Shown: positions 12,201-26,500, numbered from the stretch's first letter. The stretch is 64,000 bases of DNA from Lycocorax pyrrhopterus obiensis (GCA_014706295.1 JACSVZ010000001.1:40546383-40610382); one strand, 5' to 3'. Notes: generated by a model from the letters alone, not told the origin. Made by a program: numbers and translations.

Positions 12201-13738
12201 GCTCGGATCAGCGCTGCCGGCGGCGCAGCGAGCGGGGTGTCCGCCCCGGCCGTGGTACCCGGGCAGCCCGAGGCGGAGAGGGGCGGAGGCGCAGCGACCA
12301 CCGCCCTGCGCCGCTGCGGGGGCTCCGGATATCCCCATTCTCCTCTACCACCTCCTCCCCCTCCCGGGCGCCAGAAGGGACGAGCAGCGCCCAGGTGGCC
12401 GCGGTGTAAGGGAAGGGTTAAACCCGGCTGCAGCCCCGGGGCGAGGGGAGCGGGAGGCCCCGCGGGGTCCCTTCCCCCTCCTGTAGATTTTGGGGACCAT
12501 CGGGCGTAGGCGGCCAGCGGTGCACCCCGCAGCAGGGCTGTGCCCGGCCGCCCCTCCTTGGAGAGGGAATCGCTCGCCTGCAGTTGGGAGGCTGTGAAAG
12601 TAGGCGGGCCCTTCAGGAGGAACCGGGACACCCTGAGCCCCCCCTCGGGGGGCTGTGCGTTAATGGGTACCCCAGCTCTTCTGCTTTAGGAGCGAGGCTT
12701 CAGGAGCCAGCAGAGAACAGAGCGGTGCTTCATGCGCCGGGAGACGTCCGTCCACACGCATCATAGTCCCAAGTGTTTGCCTGAGGTGCCAGAGAAACCG
12801 AAAGACTGGGTGGGTGTGTACTGTATTCACATTTCTGGTCACTAGTTTGTCATAAACTCTATTTTCGCCCTCGTTAGACAAACGCAGATCAGTAAAGTTT
12901 AACCAGCAGCAGCAATCTGGGTTTCAGGTTCTGTCTCTCACAACAGTCTTCAGTACATCAGCGGAAAGAGCCGAGCAGGCAGAGGGCAGGGCTGGGTGCG
13001 TGCCTCCTCCAGAGATTACATTCCCTCAGAGGAGATTTGGAGTTACAGCAAAGAGGCTGTCACACCTAGGGCCAGCAGAGTTGTCTGCATACAGCAGCTC
13101 TTAAATCACCCCCTTACATTTGCATACCTGAAGGGTCAGGGCGTGCATCTCTTTGAGCCTTCTCCGGTCTTTTACCCGATGTTTTTCCAGGAAGAAGGCT
13201 GGGTGGTGCACACAAATGAGTGATGCAGGGAAGACCCTTCAGGTCTTTGAAGTTCTCTCAGTGACCCAGGAGTGAGCAGTAAACTAGGCATGTATTTGTA
13301 AAGTAACCCTTCTGAGCAACTAGCATTTAAAGGCTATTTGAGGAACCATCCTGCTATATCTAGTTTTTAATCACAGGAGGAAAGAAAAATTATGTGCAAA
13401 CTCTATATTTTTTTTGTGCAAGCCTTGGCCTTACTTAATCCCCAAAAGACAAATTCCTCTGCTGTCAACAGCAATGTCTCTCTATGCACAAATCTCACTA
13501 CAGATACCTCAGTGCATATGCCATCGAACCTCCTGAGATCAAGAGAACTTAAATTCTCTAGTCAGCCCTGAAACCTTAATCAAACATACATACATTACTG
13601 ATTGAAAAGCTGGAAACTGCCTTTATCTGTCAATACCTGATAAATAAATTATTGTTATTTCCCCCAAAACTTCTTCCATGCAAAATGCAGTCTGTAGAAG
13701 ATCCAGAAGAAAGAATACATTCTCATTCTGACAATGTA

Positions 13739-13829
13739 GAATGCAAATAGAATAGAAATAGAGTAAGAGGAGAGCGTATTTCAGTTGGAAGGGACCCATG
13801 AGGACCAACTGGTCTAACTGCCTGGCCGT
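13739..13829 (-). mobile_element. CR1 LINE 3' tail fragment
   Basis: Contains TTCAGTTGGAAGGGACCCAT and CCAACTGGTCTAACTGCCTG, matching the reverse complement of the avian CR1 3' end. The left end has degraded AGAAT-type terminal repeats (agaatgcaaatagaatag). It is short and 5'-truncated, as most avian CR1 copies are. Confidence 0.75.
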
Positions 13830-14268
13830 AGGAACGGTGGTTAAAAACACTGACATAATAAAAAGATTGCCTTTTTCCAAATACTTACTTTGTCAGCAGC
13901 TTTAACTCCTACTTAAGTAGCAGCACTTAACATTTAGAATTTCCTGGTGCTTTTTATCTACACTTCCAGATCACTAATGCCTCATTCACACCTAACAAAA
14001 GAGTTGTTGTAATCTACATCAAATGTATGATGTCATCTTCAATGCCTTCCAAGTCTGAGTGACGTTTCTCAGCACTGAACAAAAGTAACAGGTTGCCCTG
14101 CAGCTATTGACCATTTCTTACCAAGCTCCAAAAAGCAACAGTGAAATACTGTCTTGAATGGTGTACCTTACAGAGGGTAAGGTGTGGGGCATTTCTCTAG
14201 GAGCCGTGGACAAGCTTGCATGTGTTTTAGTTAACCCTTCAGTTCTTGGCTCTTCTGAAGGGTATCAA

Positions 14269-14296
14269 TGACAACTAGGGACTGACAACTAGGAAC
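14269..14296 (+). repeat. 14-bp tandem duplication
   Basis: Two copies of TGACAACTAGGGAC / TGACAACTAGGAAC with one mismatch, followed by a further TGAC. Confidence 0.8.
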
Positions 14297-17200
14297 TGAC
14301 ATGAAAAGAAAGCAATTTTTCTCTAAAACGGATTTCTGTCTTGTAAATTGCAAATGGCAGCATCTTGCACTCTTCTGATGTGACAGCTGAGAAAAGCACT
14401 CACTGCTGCTGTTAGTTTCCTGTAGTACACTGGGTTACATTTCTTCCCTCTTGAATCAGATGTGGAATTTGTTGGTACATCAAATAAACAGGAGAATTTG
14501 AAAGAAAAGGCTTTTGTTTTTGAAAAGTCACTGAAATTAGAAAAATTGTTCTAATTAGTTCATGTTTCTGAAAGAAAACAGATAAGCTTTGTCTACATCC
14601 ACTGACAAAGAAGAGAAGAGCTGGAACTGGATTTCAGATTATTAATTTCTGCTTTACCAGATAAAGGAGAACCCAAGGAAAAGGAAGGGAAGGAGAGAAG
14701 CATGTTTAAAGGGCTCTGTCATCTTGAGAGACTGTGTCTGCGTCTTCTGCCTTTTCTCCTTAGGAAAGAAATAGCAACAGCTACAACGGAATTCAAATAC
14801 AGATCTCTGGAAAAACTTCACTTTTTCACAGCTCTGATATACTGGGATGATTTGCAGTTATTTTTTCACTGACACCTTCTCCTATTTGTTGTGAGGTTCT
14901 AGAAGGCATGTGTGTGTGCAGGCAGTTAAGGCAGAGTACCTGCAATTTCCCATTTTCAGCTCCCATGGGGAAACTTGTTTGCCTGTCTGTCTGCTTTGTC
15001 TAACTAAATTACTGGACTCAAACACCAAGTATTTGGATTAAGTTCTTTGGTCTGGTTTACACTAAGGTCATACTGGATTCCTCGGTGGTCCTTCTGGCCT
15101 TAAAATCTATGCCTGTTTTGTGAACTACTTTACAATATGTGTTGAGTTCACGTTTTGCTATGTTTCGTTAAGGTGAGAAGCTAAGATGCTGCCCAAACTG
15201 AAATCTGTGTATTTCAGAAGTCTAGTAATTCTTTTTCATAAAACATTTCACTGATGTTTTCCCTGGAGCCTGAAATTTTGTTTCAAAGCTGCTTTCAGCA
15301 AATACTTCTGTGCTAGATTTATCAGTGTGCTCTTGTATAAATGTGGTTTGGGGCTCAGTCTTGCAAACCTACGGCGTTTGATTGGTCACTTTTAGGCTCT
15401 CATATGCTTTTATGTTAACTTGTGTTAACTCATCAGTTTTTACTCATTTCAGTGCAAGAACATGGCAGAACTCTCCATCTTTCACCATTATTTTTATTAC
15501 ACATTTTGTAGCATTCGGGATTCCCACTACCTTTCAAAGGCTTTTTTTTTGCAATATATTTTTGTCCGTGTCTTCTCAAAATATTATTAGAGTCATCAGC
15601 TGTTAAGATTACCCCTGAGTATTCTGTTAAGATTACTAATGTTGAAGCAATGTGTCTTTCTTGTTTCCACATTGGAAGGCAATGTTCAACTTATAGCTAG
15701 AGGCAGTGGTCATTTACAGTTTTCATAACAGTGTATAACCCTAGCAGTAGGCCATGTCTTAACTTCTGAGAAAAAACCAAGTATTTAGCCAGTTGGCAAA
15801 GGAGTGACTTTCTATTGTCAAGTTTCAGGATTTCCACGTGAAAGAAATACTCAACCATTGAAAAGAAGCCATTCAAACACTTAGAGCCTGCTAATTAACA
15901 GATTTTGTTTACTGCCTGCTCAAAGGGTATAATATCATGAATTAAGAGAGAGCCTTTTAATGGTGTTTGCAAGTTTCCCAAGTCCTTAAGAATTTATATA
16001 AAGAGAATTTTGCACATCAAGCAGTTGGAACAGGCCCCTCTCCCCAGCCTCAGCCCATCACCGCACAACATCACCTCAGTTACATGTCATCATATTTACC
16101 TTGGGTTGCTCAGTGTGTTGGCCTGTTTCAGATTAATCATGTTACTTCAGCTGCATATCCGTGCTCAGATCATCAACAGTGCAAGAGTTAATAGAGGAAT
16201 CATCCCTGAAGTTTCAGAGCTAAAAAATCCATTTGAAATTTGTGAACAATTTATACTCCTCAAAACTACACAGATTGCATCCACTTATACTTTTTTGATG
16301 CTTGCTTTTTCCCATCTGCATATCCAAGTAGAAAAAAAAATGTTTGTTTTTAAATGACACTGACATTATGTCATTAATGGACAAAACTGTCAACTACTGC
16401 AGTGTAAATGAAAAAATAAAAATTTATTATAATTATTGATAAAATCATCGTTTATAAAATAACAAATATCATAATGTTCAAAAAAAAAAGCACCAAGGAA
16501 AAATACAGAAAAATACAGGTTTCTTAAATAAAAAGAAAATATATTTTTGTTGTTCATATTCAGGCTTCCTCTCCTATAATCCAGTTTCACCTTTTCTCCC
16601 AAAGAAGGGAAGACGAAAACTGAGTATCAGGACAAAATACGTATTCTATACCAGTATTTCCATCAGAAACTCTGTCGTGGTGAGGAGAGAGAAGTGATAA
16701 GGGAAAGAGAAAGTATTAGCAGACCTGAAAAGATTTCATATAAACATCCAACCAGCCATGTTAATCTTTCAAACTACTTTGGAGAAGAAAACGAAATATG
16801 TTGTTTGAAATAGAAACGTGTCCTTAGAACTCAGAGTCTAGGGTAGAACTCTCAGCACCATAGCTCATTCTCTTCCATTGTTTTTGTTATTTTGGACAGA
16901 GCAAACTGTTTATCTGTTTAAAGACACAATGAAACAAACAAAAGAGAAACAAAAAATGTGATGCTTTCTAGGAGGAAAGTGCAACTAAATTTATTAAATG
17001 ATTTTGAAACCATTTAACTCTATGATGAAGAAGAACTTTTTAAGTACCTGGACTGATAAAAGTAAGCATGTTTTTAAATTTTAAAAAAAGCCATTTTTGG
17101 AGCCCTTTAGAATTTATACCATGAGTAAACACAGCTGAAAAGAGTCCCCTTGCAAATATGAAAATGAGAACAATATAGAACATTAAACATGGCTTCCAGC

Positions 17201-20200
17201 ATTATCAGACTTAAAGGTTCCCATGAAAACAATAAATCTCTTGCTCTCCTCAGCACCCCCCTGCCAATATTTTTGCCGTGACCTTCTGCAAGGGAATACA
17301 TCTGGAACATATCAGATTGTGTGTGTTTGAATAGATCCTTCTGGGACAATCTCCACTTTAAAGTAGTGGTGGGGGAGCCTTATCTGGTGCTCTGTTGCAT
17401 TCAGGATCTCCCATGGGTCCTTTCTAATTTCATGCTGGCTGACAGACATTTTATTTTTACAACGGCTGGTTACAATAGGTGGCTTAGTCATTGTCTTCTC
17501 CGTTGTCATATTCTCCTGTTTTAATGTTTAGAACATCTAAATCTGGCTGTGGGGAGCAACTGTAAAACCAGTCAAAGCAAACATCAATTCAGTGTATGAT
17601 TTGGCTATTTCAGAAAGCAGCCTCTGAAATTAGCCCGTTTCCTAAATGTCAGACCAGAAGCCCGGTTTTCTCAGGGTGGTAATTTTTATGCGTCCCATAT
17701 GAAAAACGTAACAGAATGAAGAGAAACAAGACCATCAATTTTCTATCTGTGCTTAACATAATGAGCAAAATTCCTTCTTCAAAAGGGATCTGTGAAACTT
17801 TCTGTTCTGGAAGTGAAAAGCATTAAATAATTTACAGAAATTACATTTCACTGTAGAAAGCTTAGCAAGATCTGCATAATTTGCATTTAATAAAATCAAA
17901 ATATTAGAGACTTGAAAAGCATTTTTTCCTGCTTATTATCTTTTTTTATTCTTTTTCAGAAATAAAGTTTCAATGAATGTAAACAAAACAACTGCTCTAG
18001 AAAGTAGAATTTAGGTGAAAAAATATGAAGCATCGTTTCCATTTTACTGATGAGAAAAATCATCTACAATGACATGGTCTGTTTTCTACTACAGTCTCCT
18101 TTCAAACCAGGAAGGAAATTTTTCCTGCAAGGTCAGGTAGATTAAGTGTACACTTTTTCTCCCATCAGCTCCCATCAACTTGCTGACAAAGATGTCCAGA
18201 ACTGCTGGCCATGTTCCTCCCAGTGCTGGTCTGTCACTGTCAAAGATGCTCTTTAACCTGTTCTGTGTCTGTAGCAACTTGGGCTCTGCCTGTAGCTTTC
18301 AAGAGTGAGTAATAAGTACTGTCCTGTTTCATAGATTCTGATGCTGAAGACAGACATGGAACAGTTTTTGTTTACAGCACCTTAATTTTCTGAGATGCAG
18401 GTTGCAGGCAAAGAGGGTATGAGTTTTTCAAATGCCTGGTTTTTTCCACCTAAGATAATCATTCAAAATTCATTACCACTATTTCCAGTTTGATAATTTT
18501 CCCACTCTACTTCAGAGAAAAAATTCCCTGATGTGTGCTAGTAATGGTATGGTTTTCTGTTTTCTCAGTTAGTGGTCTGCATGCCATGTATGTCTCATTC
18601 CCCTCAGCATTTTGCTGCTCCGTAGTGTTCCAGTTTATCCTGTAGTTTTCTACTCCATAAATATTTTAAATATGAGATTCACGGTTTACTCTGACAATGA
18701 AATACAGAAAGCAGTCATTTCTGGTTTATCAGTAATATTCAGGATACAATTGTCCTTTAAAAATATCTTAGTTTTCTCTAGTGACCATTTGGTATTTGCA
18801 AGTGAACCAAAAGGAAAAACAAATCTTATTTATTTTAAATACTAGATTTCAAAATGGACATGAGCTTAATATAGAATTGGATTGAATTCACTCTGCTGAA
18901 ATGGGACAGGCTTAACCAGACTAGTTCCCAGAAACAGTATTAAAGCACCAGGAGTTGCAATAATAGTCCATACTAAATTTAACTGGTTCTTTATATAAAA
19001 AAGTTGCCAATTATCTCATGCTTTTAAATTCTAAAATGCAGTCTTTTCTTTGGTATTTCCAATTGCTTCACCCCTGCCTGTTTAGTTTGTCCCCTCCACA
19101 TTTTCTCTGCAGTTGATAACAACATTGGGTATCACACATCTGTACTGTGCCATATCTCCCTCTGGCACTGGAGAGGAAATCTTAATCCCTATTTCCTGCT
19201 GTCATCTCTCATTCTAAAGAGGCAGATCAGTAACAAAGGAACTGCAGTTCTCATAAAGCTCCCCAAATACTAAAATGGTTTAATCTTCTACTAGGGAAAG
19301 CCAGAGAGTCTCACCACATGCCTTACTTTCTACTGCACTTTGATCCTTTGTGTAAGATACAAATATTTAGCATTTCAGATCTGCCACATTTGAATATACA
19401 AAAAAAATCCATTATCTCCTTCAAAATGATGCAGAGAATAAAGGATAGAAATTTTATTGTGTTTGTACTTGATTATAGATTTTTCTTTTGTCTTTTAGTT
19501 AGAATCCATGTAACATGTAACTGTGTCAAGGGAAGAAAACACTTCTTTCCTTCTCAGGCCCCAGAGCAAGTGTCTACATGAATATTAGCACTGAAGTATG
19601 TTTTATACAAAGTGATTCCTGCTCTAGTTGATCCTGTATGATCTGGGTGAAGAATTATTTGTATCTCCCAAAGCCCCATGCAAACATAATGAGTTTTGAT
19701 CTGCATAAACAAAATCAGTGAGGGAAAAGTGAGGAGAGCTGTAGAGAAGGATGTGTACAAAGGGCCACATGAAGCCTGATCAGAGAAGTGGGTGTCTTAC
19801 AGAAGATGGAGTAATGGAGTCTTAGGGAAAGAAAACAACAAATGGGACAAAGGTAGTGATCCTTTTCCTAGCCTACTCTCCCAGCTTCTGACAGCAGATG
19901 ATTTATGGACTTCTTGAGCAAGTAGTTTCCTCAGGAGCACCTTGCTTATTAACCCTTCACACACCCTTGAATAATTGGTTTTAATAATCTGTTTTTGACC
20001 TCCGGACACCTCCGTTAGAAATTACAGTGTATGAAAAAGATATTTGTTGGTTTTAAACATGCTATTTAATACTTTATTTGGGCAGTCTTGTGTTACGAGA
20101 AACAGTGAATTGTTCCTGATTCACCTACTCTCCTGCTTCTGTCTGTCCTGCTTCCCTTGGAGCCGTCACCTTTTTTCAGTCTGAAGCCCTGAACCTCTCC

Positions 20201-20564
20201 AGTTTCACCTCAGATCACTGCACAGCCTAGTCCTTAAACTTCTCACCTGTTTCTCAGCCCTTCCAGTTCTGCTGTATCCTGTTCCTGGTGCTGGCATCAG
20301 GACTGCATGTGAAGTCAAGGCAGAGGTGCACAGATGGTTATGCAGAACAGCCCTGGCAACTGCAGCACCTGCTGCTCAACTCCCTCCTTAGGAAGGAATA
20401 GGAATTCTTACAGGAAAAAACAGCCTAAAGTCATTCAGTGCTGCCCCTTTTCCAAGCAAAGCAATCATTCTCTTCCATCATAATTACGGTAGTACCAGAA
20501 AAAATTAGGATTTGGGGGAAAATTAATTATGATTCTTTTTTAGATGATTTGAGAGGAGCTTGCT

Positions 20565-20642
20565 TTTTTTGTTGTTGTTGTTTTATCTTTTTTTTTATTT
20601 GGTTTTGGTGGGGGGGTTGTTTGTTGTTTGTTTGGGTTTTTA
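20565..20642 (+). repeat. T/G-rich low-complexity tract
   Basis: GTT repeats, a long T run and GTTTGTTTG units with a seven-base G run. No gene content. Confidence 0.85.
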
Positions 20643-22139
20643 AGTTGGAAATGGTAATTCAACTTAAGGGCAAGATATAATAATCCAGGTGCCTAAGTCT
20701 CACAGTTTAGACACAAAGTCCAGGTAATTTGTTGTCAAGAAATTATTTATTTTAAAAGTTGCTTCAACTTTCATTGTTTTTTTCAAAAGAACAAGCACTA
20801 CTAGTTGTGTCAAAGAAGAATTTTATTTTCTATCAAAGAGCACCAGAACACCTTTTCTATAGGACTAACAAGGGACTCAGGTTCCAGCAAACCGAACACT
20901 ACAGATGGCTGAAAAATGAGGCAGGACAAAAATTATCTACTGCACTTACATTAGGAGCTGTAAAATATCACTAAATGTTTATTTAGAATATAGAAGTTAC
21001 AGTGGGCAACGACTCGGAGTTCAGTTTGGTGATCAAGAACAAGAATGATGAGAAGAGTCCAATTCCAACAACTTGAAGGTTTAGGTTGTGGAGGTCTTTT
21101 GTTTGTTTGTTTGTTTTCCCCCAGTGATAATAAATACTATGGGACAGTATTTTAATAGCAACAAGGGCAGATGAAGATCCTCTCTTTTAAAATTTAATAT
21201 AACTTCTTTACCAGTTAACCCTTTTTAGCTTTGCACTTGAAATGTGTTTTCTCACTACACTGCCACTTCCAGCTATGTCTTTAAGCTTTTACTCATTTTA
21301 AGGACAGGAATGCACAATTGTTGATGTTAATACAGAGCCTCAGGAGCTCATCTACAGAGCTGCTGGTCCTTTTCACTTTCTCCCAGAGACTGACAGGCAT
21401 CCCAAATGAAACTCATTTCCTCCTTACCCTGAGGAGGAGGAGAGGTGGCAGGTTCCAAACACAGTTTGCCTTTGTAGCTGCAAGGAGAAAGTTGCTATGG
21501 CTGTCTCATTTTACAAGAAGGCATTTATCCATGGGCATGTACTTCATTCTCACTCTTTAATGACGGGAGAAACAGGGACAGGGAGAAGACCTGGCTAAAC
21601 CTGTACTGATTTAACACTCCCCTTTCTCTTTGTTTTCTTCCTGTAGGGTTGTAATAGGCAGTTCTCAAGGCAAACTATCTCCTCTGTGCACAGGTTTCCA
21701 GGAAACAGATGTTAAACACTCTGCCTATGTAAAACGGTCCTGTTGAGAAACAGCCTCCCAAAAAAACAGGGACTGTAAAGTGGCAAATTCCCGAGTACAC
21801 GTACATGGCCTTCTGATAGTCAATCGCATCATCTCCATCTACTGGCCAGAAGAAGCGTTAGCTGGAGCACAGAACAGCTGAAATACAACCAAAAATTGGC
21901 GATTTTGGGGAGTTTGGCATTTCTTTTGGTTTGTTTGTTTTCCAGGAATACCAACTCTCTAAACAGACAAAACTTCATAGTAAAAATGTCTCTTGGCATT
22001 TTATTCTCAGGTATTTAAGAATGGTGATGTTGCACAATTTAGTTCAAGTAATATAGGCAGGGTTATCTTCCCTGATTCAATATCCTGTGTTACATTATTT
22101 CTCACCGATCTGAATCCAAAATGTGAATTTTATTCCAAG

Positions 22140-22154
22140 CTTTTTTTTTTTTTT
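22140..22154 (+). repeat. poly-T run
   Basis: About 14-15 consecutive T residues. No retrocopy body was recognised next to it. Confidence 0.8.
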
Positions 22155-23205
22155 GGGTCAAAAGATTAGCATTGGTTTTTAAGACAGTATATGAATTGAA
22201 TATTAAACCTTTTAATTAATTTACAGCAAATCCTATCACCACCAGACACAAGATAGGACTGTGCAGTTATTAAGGAACAGCATTTTGTTAACAGCACACA
22301 TTACGTTAAAAACTGCACTTCAGATAGTTTTGTTTTTAACATTTCTGTTGCTTCATAGGAAAAAAAGCAGGCACACATTTAGTGCAGAAATAGTAAGCTG
22401 AAGAAATACCCCCTTTCTTTTTTGCTCCTTACCCACCATCAGAAGACACTGGCCATCTGCAATAGGTAGCAAGCAGTGGTAATGGTGTTGGCAAAATGAG
22501 AGACAAGTAGCAACCTTCAGAGCAAAACTGACTGAAGTTAAACTTGTAATTCCCATCAGTCACCATTAAGTTGGGAATACTTCACCATACACTCCTGGGT
22601 AGTGGTCCCTTGAGGAATTTCTGCCAACATGTACCGTTCCCACTCTTCTGGAAGAAAATTCCATTCCATCAATGAGTATAGCTTATCTGGTGCCCCAGGG
22701 GAGTTTTGAATCTCTTCTGCTAGCAAGAACACATATAAAAAAGCCCTGAAAAAACCAACAAACCTCCTTAAGGCATTCACTGCTTACTGTTAAATTTTTG
22801 TTATCTATTACTAAGTAAGTGAAACTCCACTACATGTACCTGTCTGCATCTAGTTTTACATCAGCACAAGTTATTCTTAAGCCTAGAGTGGTAACAATAT
22901 TAAATTCAAAAGACATTCTGGTTTCATGGTTTAGCAGCCACAGAAATTCACTGCACCTGAACTGAGGTCATGGGCAGCCTTTGGAGTGATAAAGCAAAAT
23001 CATGAAAGTCAAAACCGACTTGTACCTCCTAGGTCCTACCTTTCGTTTCTGAAAACGCACAGAAAGTTTATCACTGGTCTGAACCAGAATGATAGGAAAA
23101 GATCTCTTGCAGAGGTTGTAGAAACGGTCTCCCCAGAGCAGAAACTGCAATTCCTTATCTCCTAATCAAAGAAATGAATTTCACACTAACTCCAGCCTTG
23201 CAGGA

Positions 23206-23595
23206 TGTCCTGATTTCAGCTAGGGTAGCACAAATTTCTTCCCAGTAGCTGTTGAAGTGCTGTGTTTTAGATTTGGAATGAGAATGGTGCTGATAACACA
23301 CTGATGTTTTGGTTTTTGCTAAGTTGTGTTTATCCTAAGTCAAGGACTTTTTTTCCCCTCCTTGTCTCATGCTCTGCCAGTGAGGAGGTACCCAGAAGAA
23401 ACTGGGAGGGAGCAGAGCTGGCACAGGTGACAGGAACTAACCAAAGGGATATTCCACACCACAGAATGCCATGCCCAGGGTATAAACTGGGGGGTTACCT
23501 GGAAGGGTGGATTATCTGGGTTCGGGAAGGGGGTGGGGGGGTCTGGCATTGCTCAGTGGGTGGTGAGCAATTGCACTGAGCATCATTTGTTTGCT
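23206..23595 (+). mobile_element. avian ERVL-type LTR, 3'-truncated
   Basis: Starts TGTCCTGATTTCAGCTAGGG and continues through segments I recognise from avian ERVL LTRs: GATAACACACTGATGTTTTGG, CCTAAGTCAAGGACTTTTT, CCAAAGGGATATTCCA, a TATAAA box at 23481-23486, and GTGAGCAATTGCACTGAGC. The similarity ends near 23595, so the usual 3' part with its poly-A signal and terminal CA is missing. No internal retroviral genes are nearby. It is an old remnant. Confidence 0.85.
23518..23541 (+). other. G-quadruplex-forming motif inside the LTR
   Basis: Four G-runs (3, 3, 5 and 7 Gs) separated by loops of 3, 2 and 1 bases fit the standard intramolecular quadruplex pattern. Confidence 0.7.
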
Positions 23596-26500
23596 CATTA
23601 GGAGGAGATATCATCCCAGGCTGCCACTCCCATGCTGATTTTCTAAATAGGCTCAGAAGAGCTGAGAGGTAATGTGGCTTCTCTATCAGGTAATTGAAAA
23701 GGTCAGAGTCAATTCTATGAGCAAAATCTGTGAACTCGTGACAAATGTAAAGACCAAACATTTAGGCTTCATGGGCTGTGAGGAACAAGACACTGCCTTT
23801 GAAAAGCAAATAGTCTGATACACAAAAGTGGTCCAAAACTCAAGAGACAAACCCAGATTTCTACTGGAATAACCATACTGTGGCTGAGGTTAGCAGTCAG
23901 TATTCAAAGATAGGAAACACAACTTTCATGCTCTGACTAGGCTTCCATTCCTCCCATCTCTTTACCATCATAGAAGATGCTGTAGAAGCCTTTTCCTGAA
24001 CAAATCCCATGACTTCTATTCAATATTGAGCCCATACCTCTAAGTTTCAACAGATGTTAAGCTGTCCTGAGAGAGGCTCTTCCTTTAAGCAACACAAACA
24101 TCTTCATGATAACCAAGAAGGGAAAGGACCTGTACTAGAGAGACACTTAGATCCTATTTACTGCTTCTCGGAAGACAACAAATGCATTTCTTAGAATTTA
24201 AGATACCATTGAGCCCCATACAAGGAAGTAGCATTGTCTAAGTTAGCAAAGGAAGAGCAAACCAAATGATTGAATAGCAAAGGCTAAGGCTCCTCCGCAA
24301 AGATGCACAACAAAATACTTCAAAGTTGAAAAAACATGCGGTGGCAAGTACTTGACTTTTGTATTATTTTTAATAGCACCCTCACTGTATTTGGAAGACT
24401 CAGTGTATCTGTGCACCCCTATAGACACCACCAAGGCAAAAATAAAGCTCCAGTTCAAGAGCTTGAGGCAGCTGCACAGCCAGTACATACAAGCATACAC
24501 AGAGTCAACAGGAAATTCACCTTCCTTAATTCTTTATTTCATCAAAAATTCCAACTGTGCAACACGTCTTACTGTCACACATGTACTCCATACATGAGAC
24601 TGACAGGTCTAGATGTGTAGAGAACAACAGACAACATTTGGCATAACAACAACTGTTCTATGCTGGGGAATACCAGCCCTTGCACTCAGCAATACTTTGA
24701 AGTCTCTGCAGAGAAAAAGCAATGACAGAATGCCTCAGCAGTACACAAAGCCCATCTTGAAAGCGTGAAGGCTACAAGTCACTTTCTTACATAGATTTTG
24801 CACAGGATTCTCTGGGGGATCTTGTAGACAAAGCCAGGTAAAGGAGACTTGACATTCATCTGCATTATTATCTGCCATGAACAACTTAGAGCTGCAAACA
24901 CAAAGCAAGTAGTTTCACCTTCAGAACAATAAGAACGGGTGAGAGTTTAGATGGGAACCCACCCACACTTCAGGGCGATGAGCTACTTCTGAAATCAGTG
25001 CTCATGAACACTGGTTACTATCAATGCTAATGAAACTCCAGTACTGGAACACCTGCATGGCGTCCTCTAGTTGTGCTTTGTTACTGAGTACAACTTTGAG
25101 CACTTTTGTGTGGATGTCTAGGGTGGATTTGGTACCTCTTTGGGCAAAGCAAAGCACTGCTATTGTTTGCACTGCTCTTTATGCTACACTAGGTACATGT
25201 CTCAACCCACACAACAGCTGAGCAGACTGTTAAAGCAAGATTGGAGTTATACCCAGGAAAAATGGTTGAATCAAAACTACCTTTCCCATTATCAGTACCG
25301 CAGTTTGATTACTTTGGCTCCTTCGTAAGGATGACACTTTACTTTTAGATAGCTGCAGATAAAACTACTGTTTTACTACTATACTTTCTTTGGGCAACAG
25401 TACTTAAGTGCAATGAAGAACAGGAATGGTTGACTGCTTAAAAATTCTGTGTTAAGGAACCAGAAAAGCCAAGATTAGTGATCTAGACAGCTTTTAAATA
25501 GGTGAAAAGGGAGTGTCATTTTTAAAGCTTGTGCAAATTGAGAAAATGCCACAGAAGCTTTTGGATTAACCCTGACAAGTTCAGTGGGGACAGGCAAGAA
25601 TAGATCTCCAGGTAGGACCTGGAACCAACGTACCTGTCAGGCTGACAGTGATTCACTTGGTGCCCTTTGCTTTGATAAAACCATTAACAAGGTAGAAGCA
25701 ACTGCACAAAGTTGCTCTATGCTGGCTCTGGCACACAGAGCAATCCCATGTCCTGGTTCTATTTGTTCTCAGTTACTTGGACTGAAAGGAAGGCAAGAGG
25801 ATTACAGTTGGTCTATTAGGAGAGCAATTCAAATGCTGCTTATGTTACAGAGAGCCAAGCTGACGCCATTTCTGGGAAATGCCAAATGTGCTACAATTCT
25901 CACCACACAGTCCAAAGAAAGGGAAAAAAATTCTAAGCCTGAAGCTCTGGGAAAAAGTACAAAGAGTTTGCTGCACAGAAAAATTCACATGTTTTAGACT
26001 GAGGGGAAATTGAAATAACAAATACTTAAAAAGCCAAAGCCCACAAAGAAGAAAGATGATGGATACAGTATAGCACAATTGATATTGTCAGGACCAGTGC
26101 TTGAGATAACTGACATGGTTCTCTCACAGTACTGGTATCCAATCCTTAGCATTCATCTTCCAGATGCATGAACGCTTGAGTTTCTGTAAATAAGAGATTA
26201 ACAATACTGAACAAAATGAAAACTGGAACAGTACTTTGTTGCACTGTTTCAGCTGCCTCTAAAGAAACTACATTGTCAAGTTCTATGGTTAAGGCAGTTT
26301 GTCTCACAAACCTTTGGGTATAATGGTCCTTGGCTGGTTTTGGTACACTTCATTCTGTATTTTCTTTTCTGAAACACTTTCAAAGGCAAAACTAAATTTA
26401 TTCTTTAGTAGGGGAGGCATTTAGTACATGTAAAGTTCTACCTTTTCTTATTACAAAGGAAGAAAACTTACACCCTCTTTGTGAAAAGATCTGTTTCAAG

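Larger units (their letters stand above)
11000..12660. promoter_or_regulatory. CpG island, probable FARP1 promoter
   Basis: About 1.6 kb of very GC- and CpG-dense DNA in an otherwise AT-rich window. It is a typical vertebrate CpG-island promoter, with many GC-box-like GGGCGG stretches and no obvious TATA box. The minus-strand 5' splice site inside it and the remembered vertebrate gene order (FARP1 downstream of IPO5 in the same orientation) point to a minus-strand promoter. Divergent plus-strand transcription is possible, but I found no convincing plus-strand exon. Confidence 0.85.
12661..23205. other. intergenic; only simple repeats and a CR1 tail recognised
   Basis: 10.5 kb between the CpG island and the LTR fragment. 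I saw no coding exon. It contains a CR1 3' tail (13739-13829), a 14-bp tandem duplication (14269-14296), T/G-rich low-complexity DNA (20565-20642) and a poly-T run (22140-22154). Confidence 0.6.

Noticed and set aside
11539..12631. Long open frames on both strands in the CpG island (up to 350 codons)
   Set aside because: They are low-complexity P/R/G/A-rich frames, expected where GC is very high and stops are rare. They overlap each other on both strands and show no domain.
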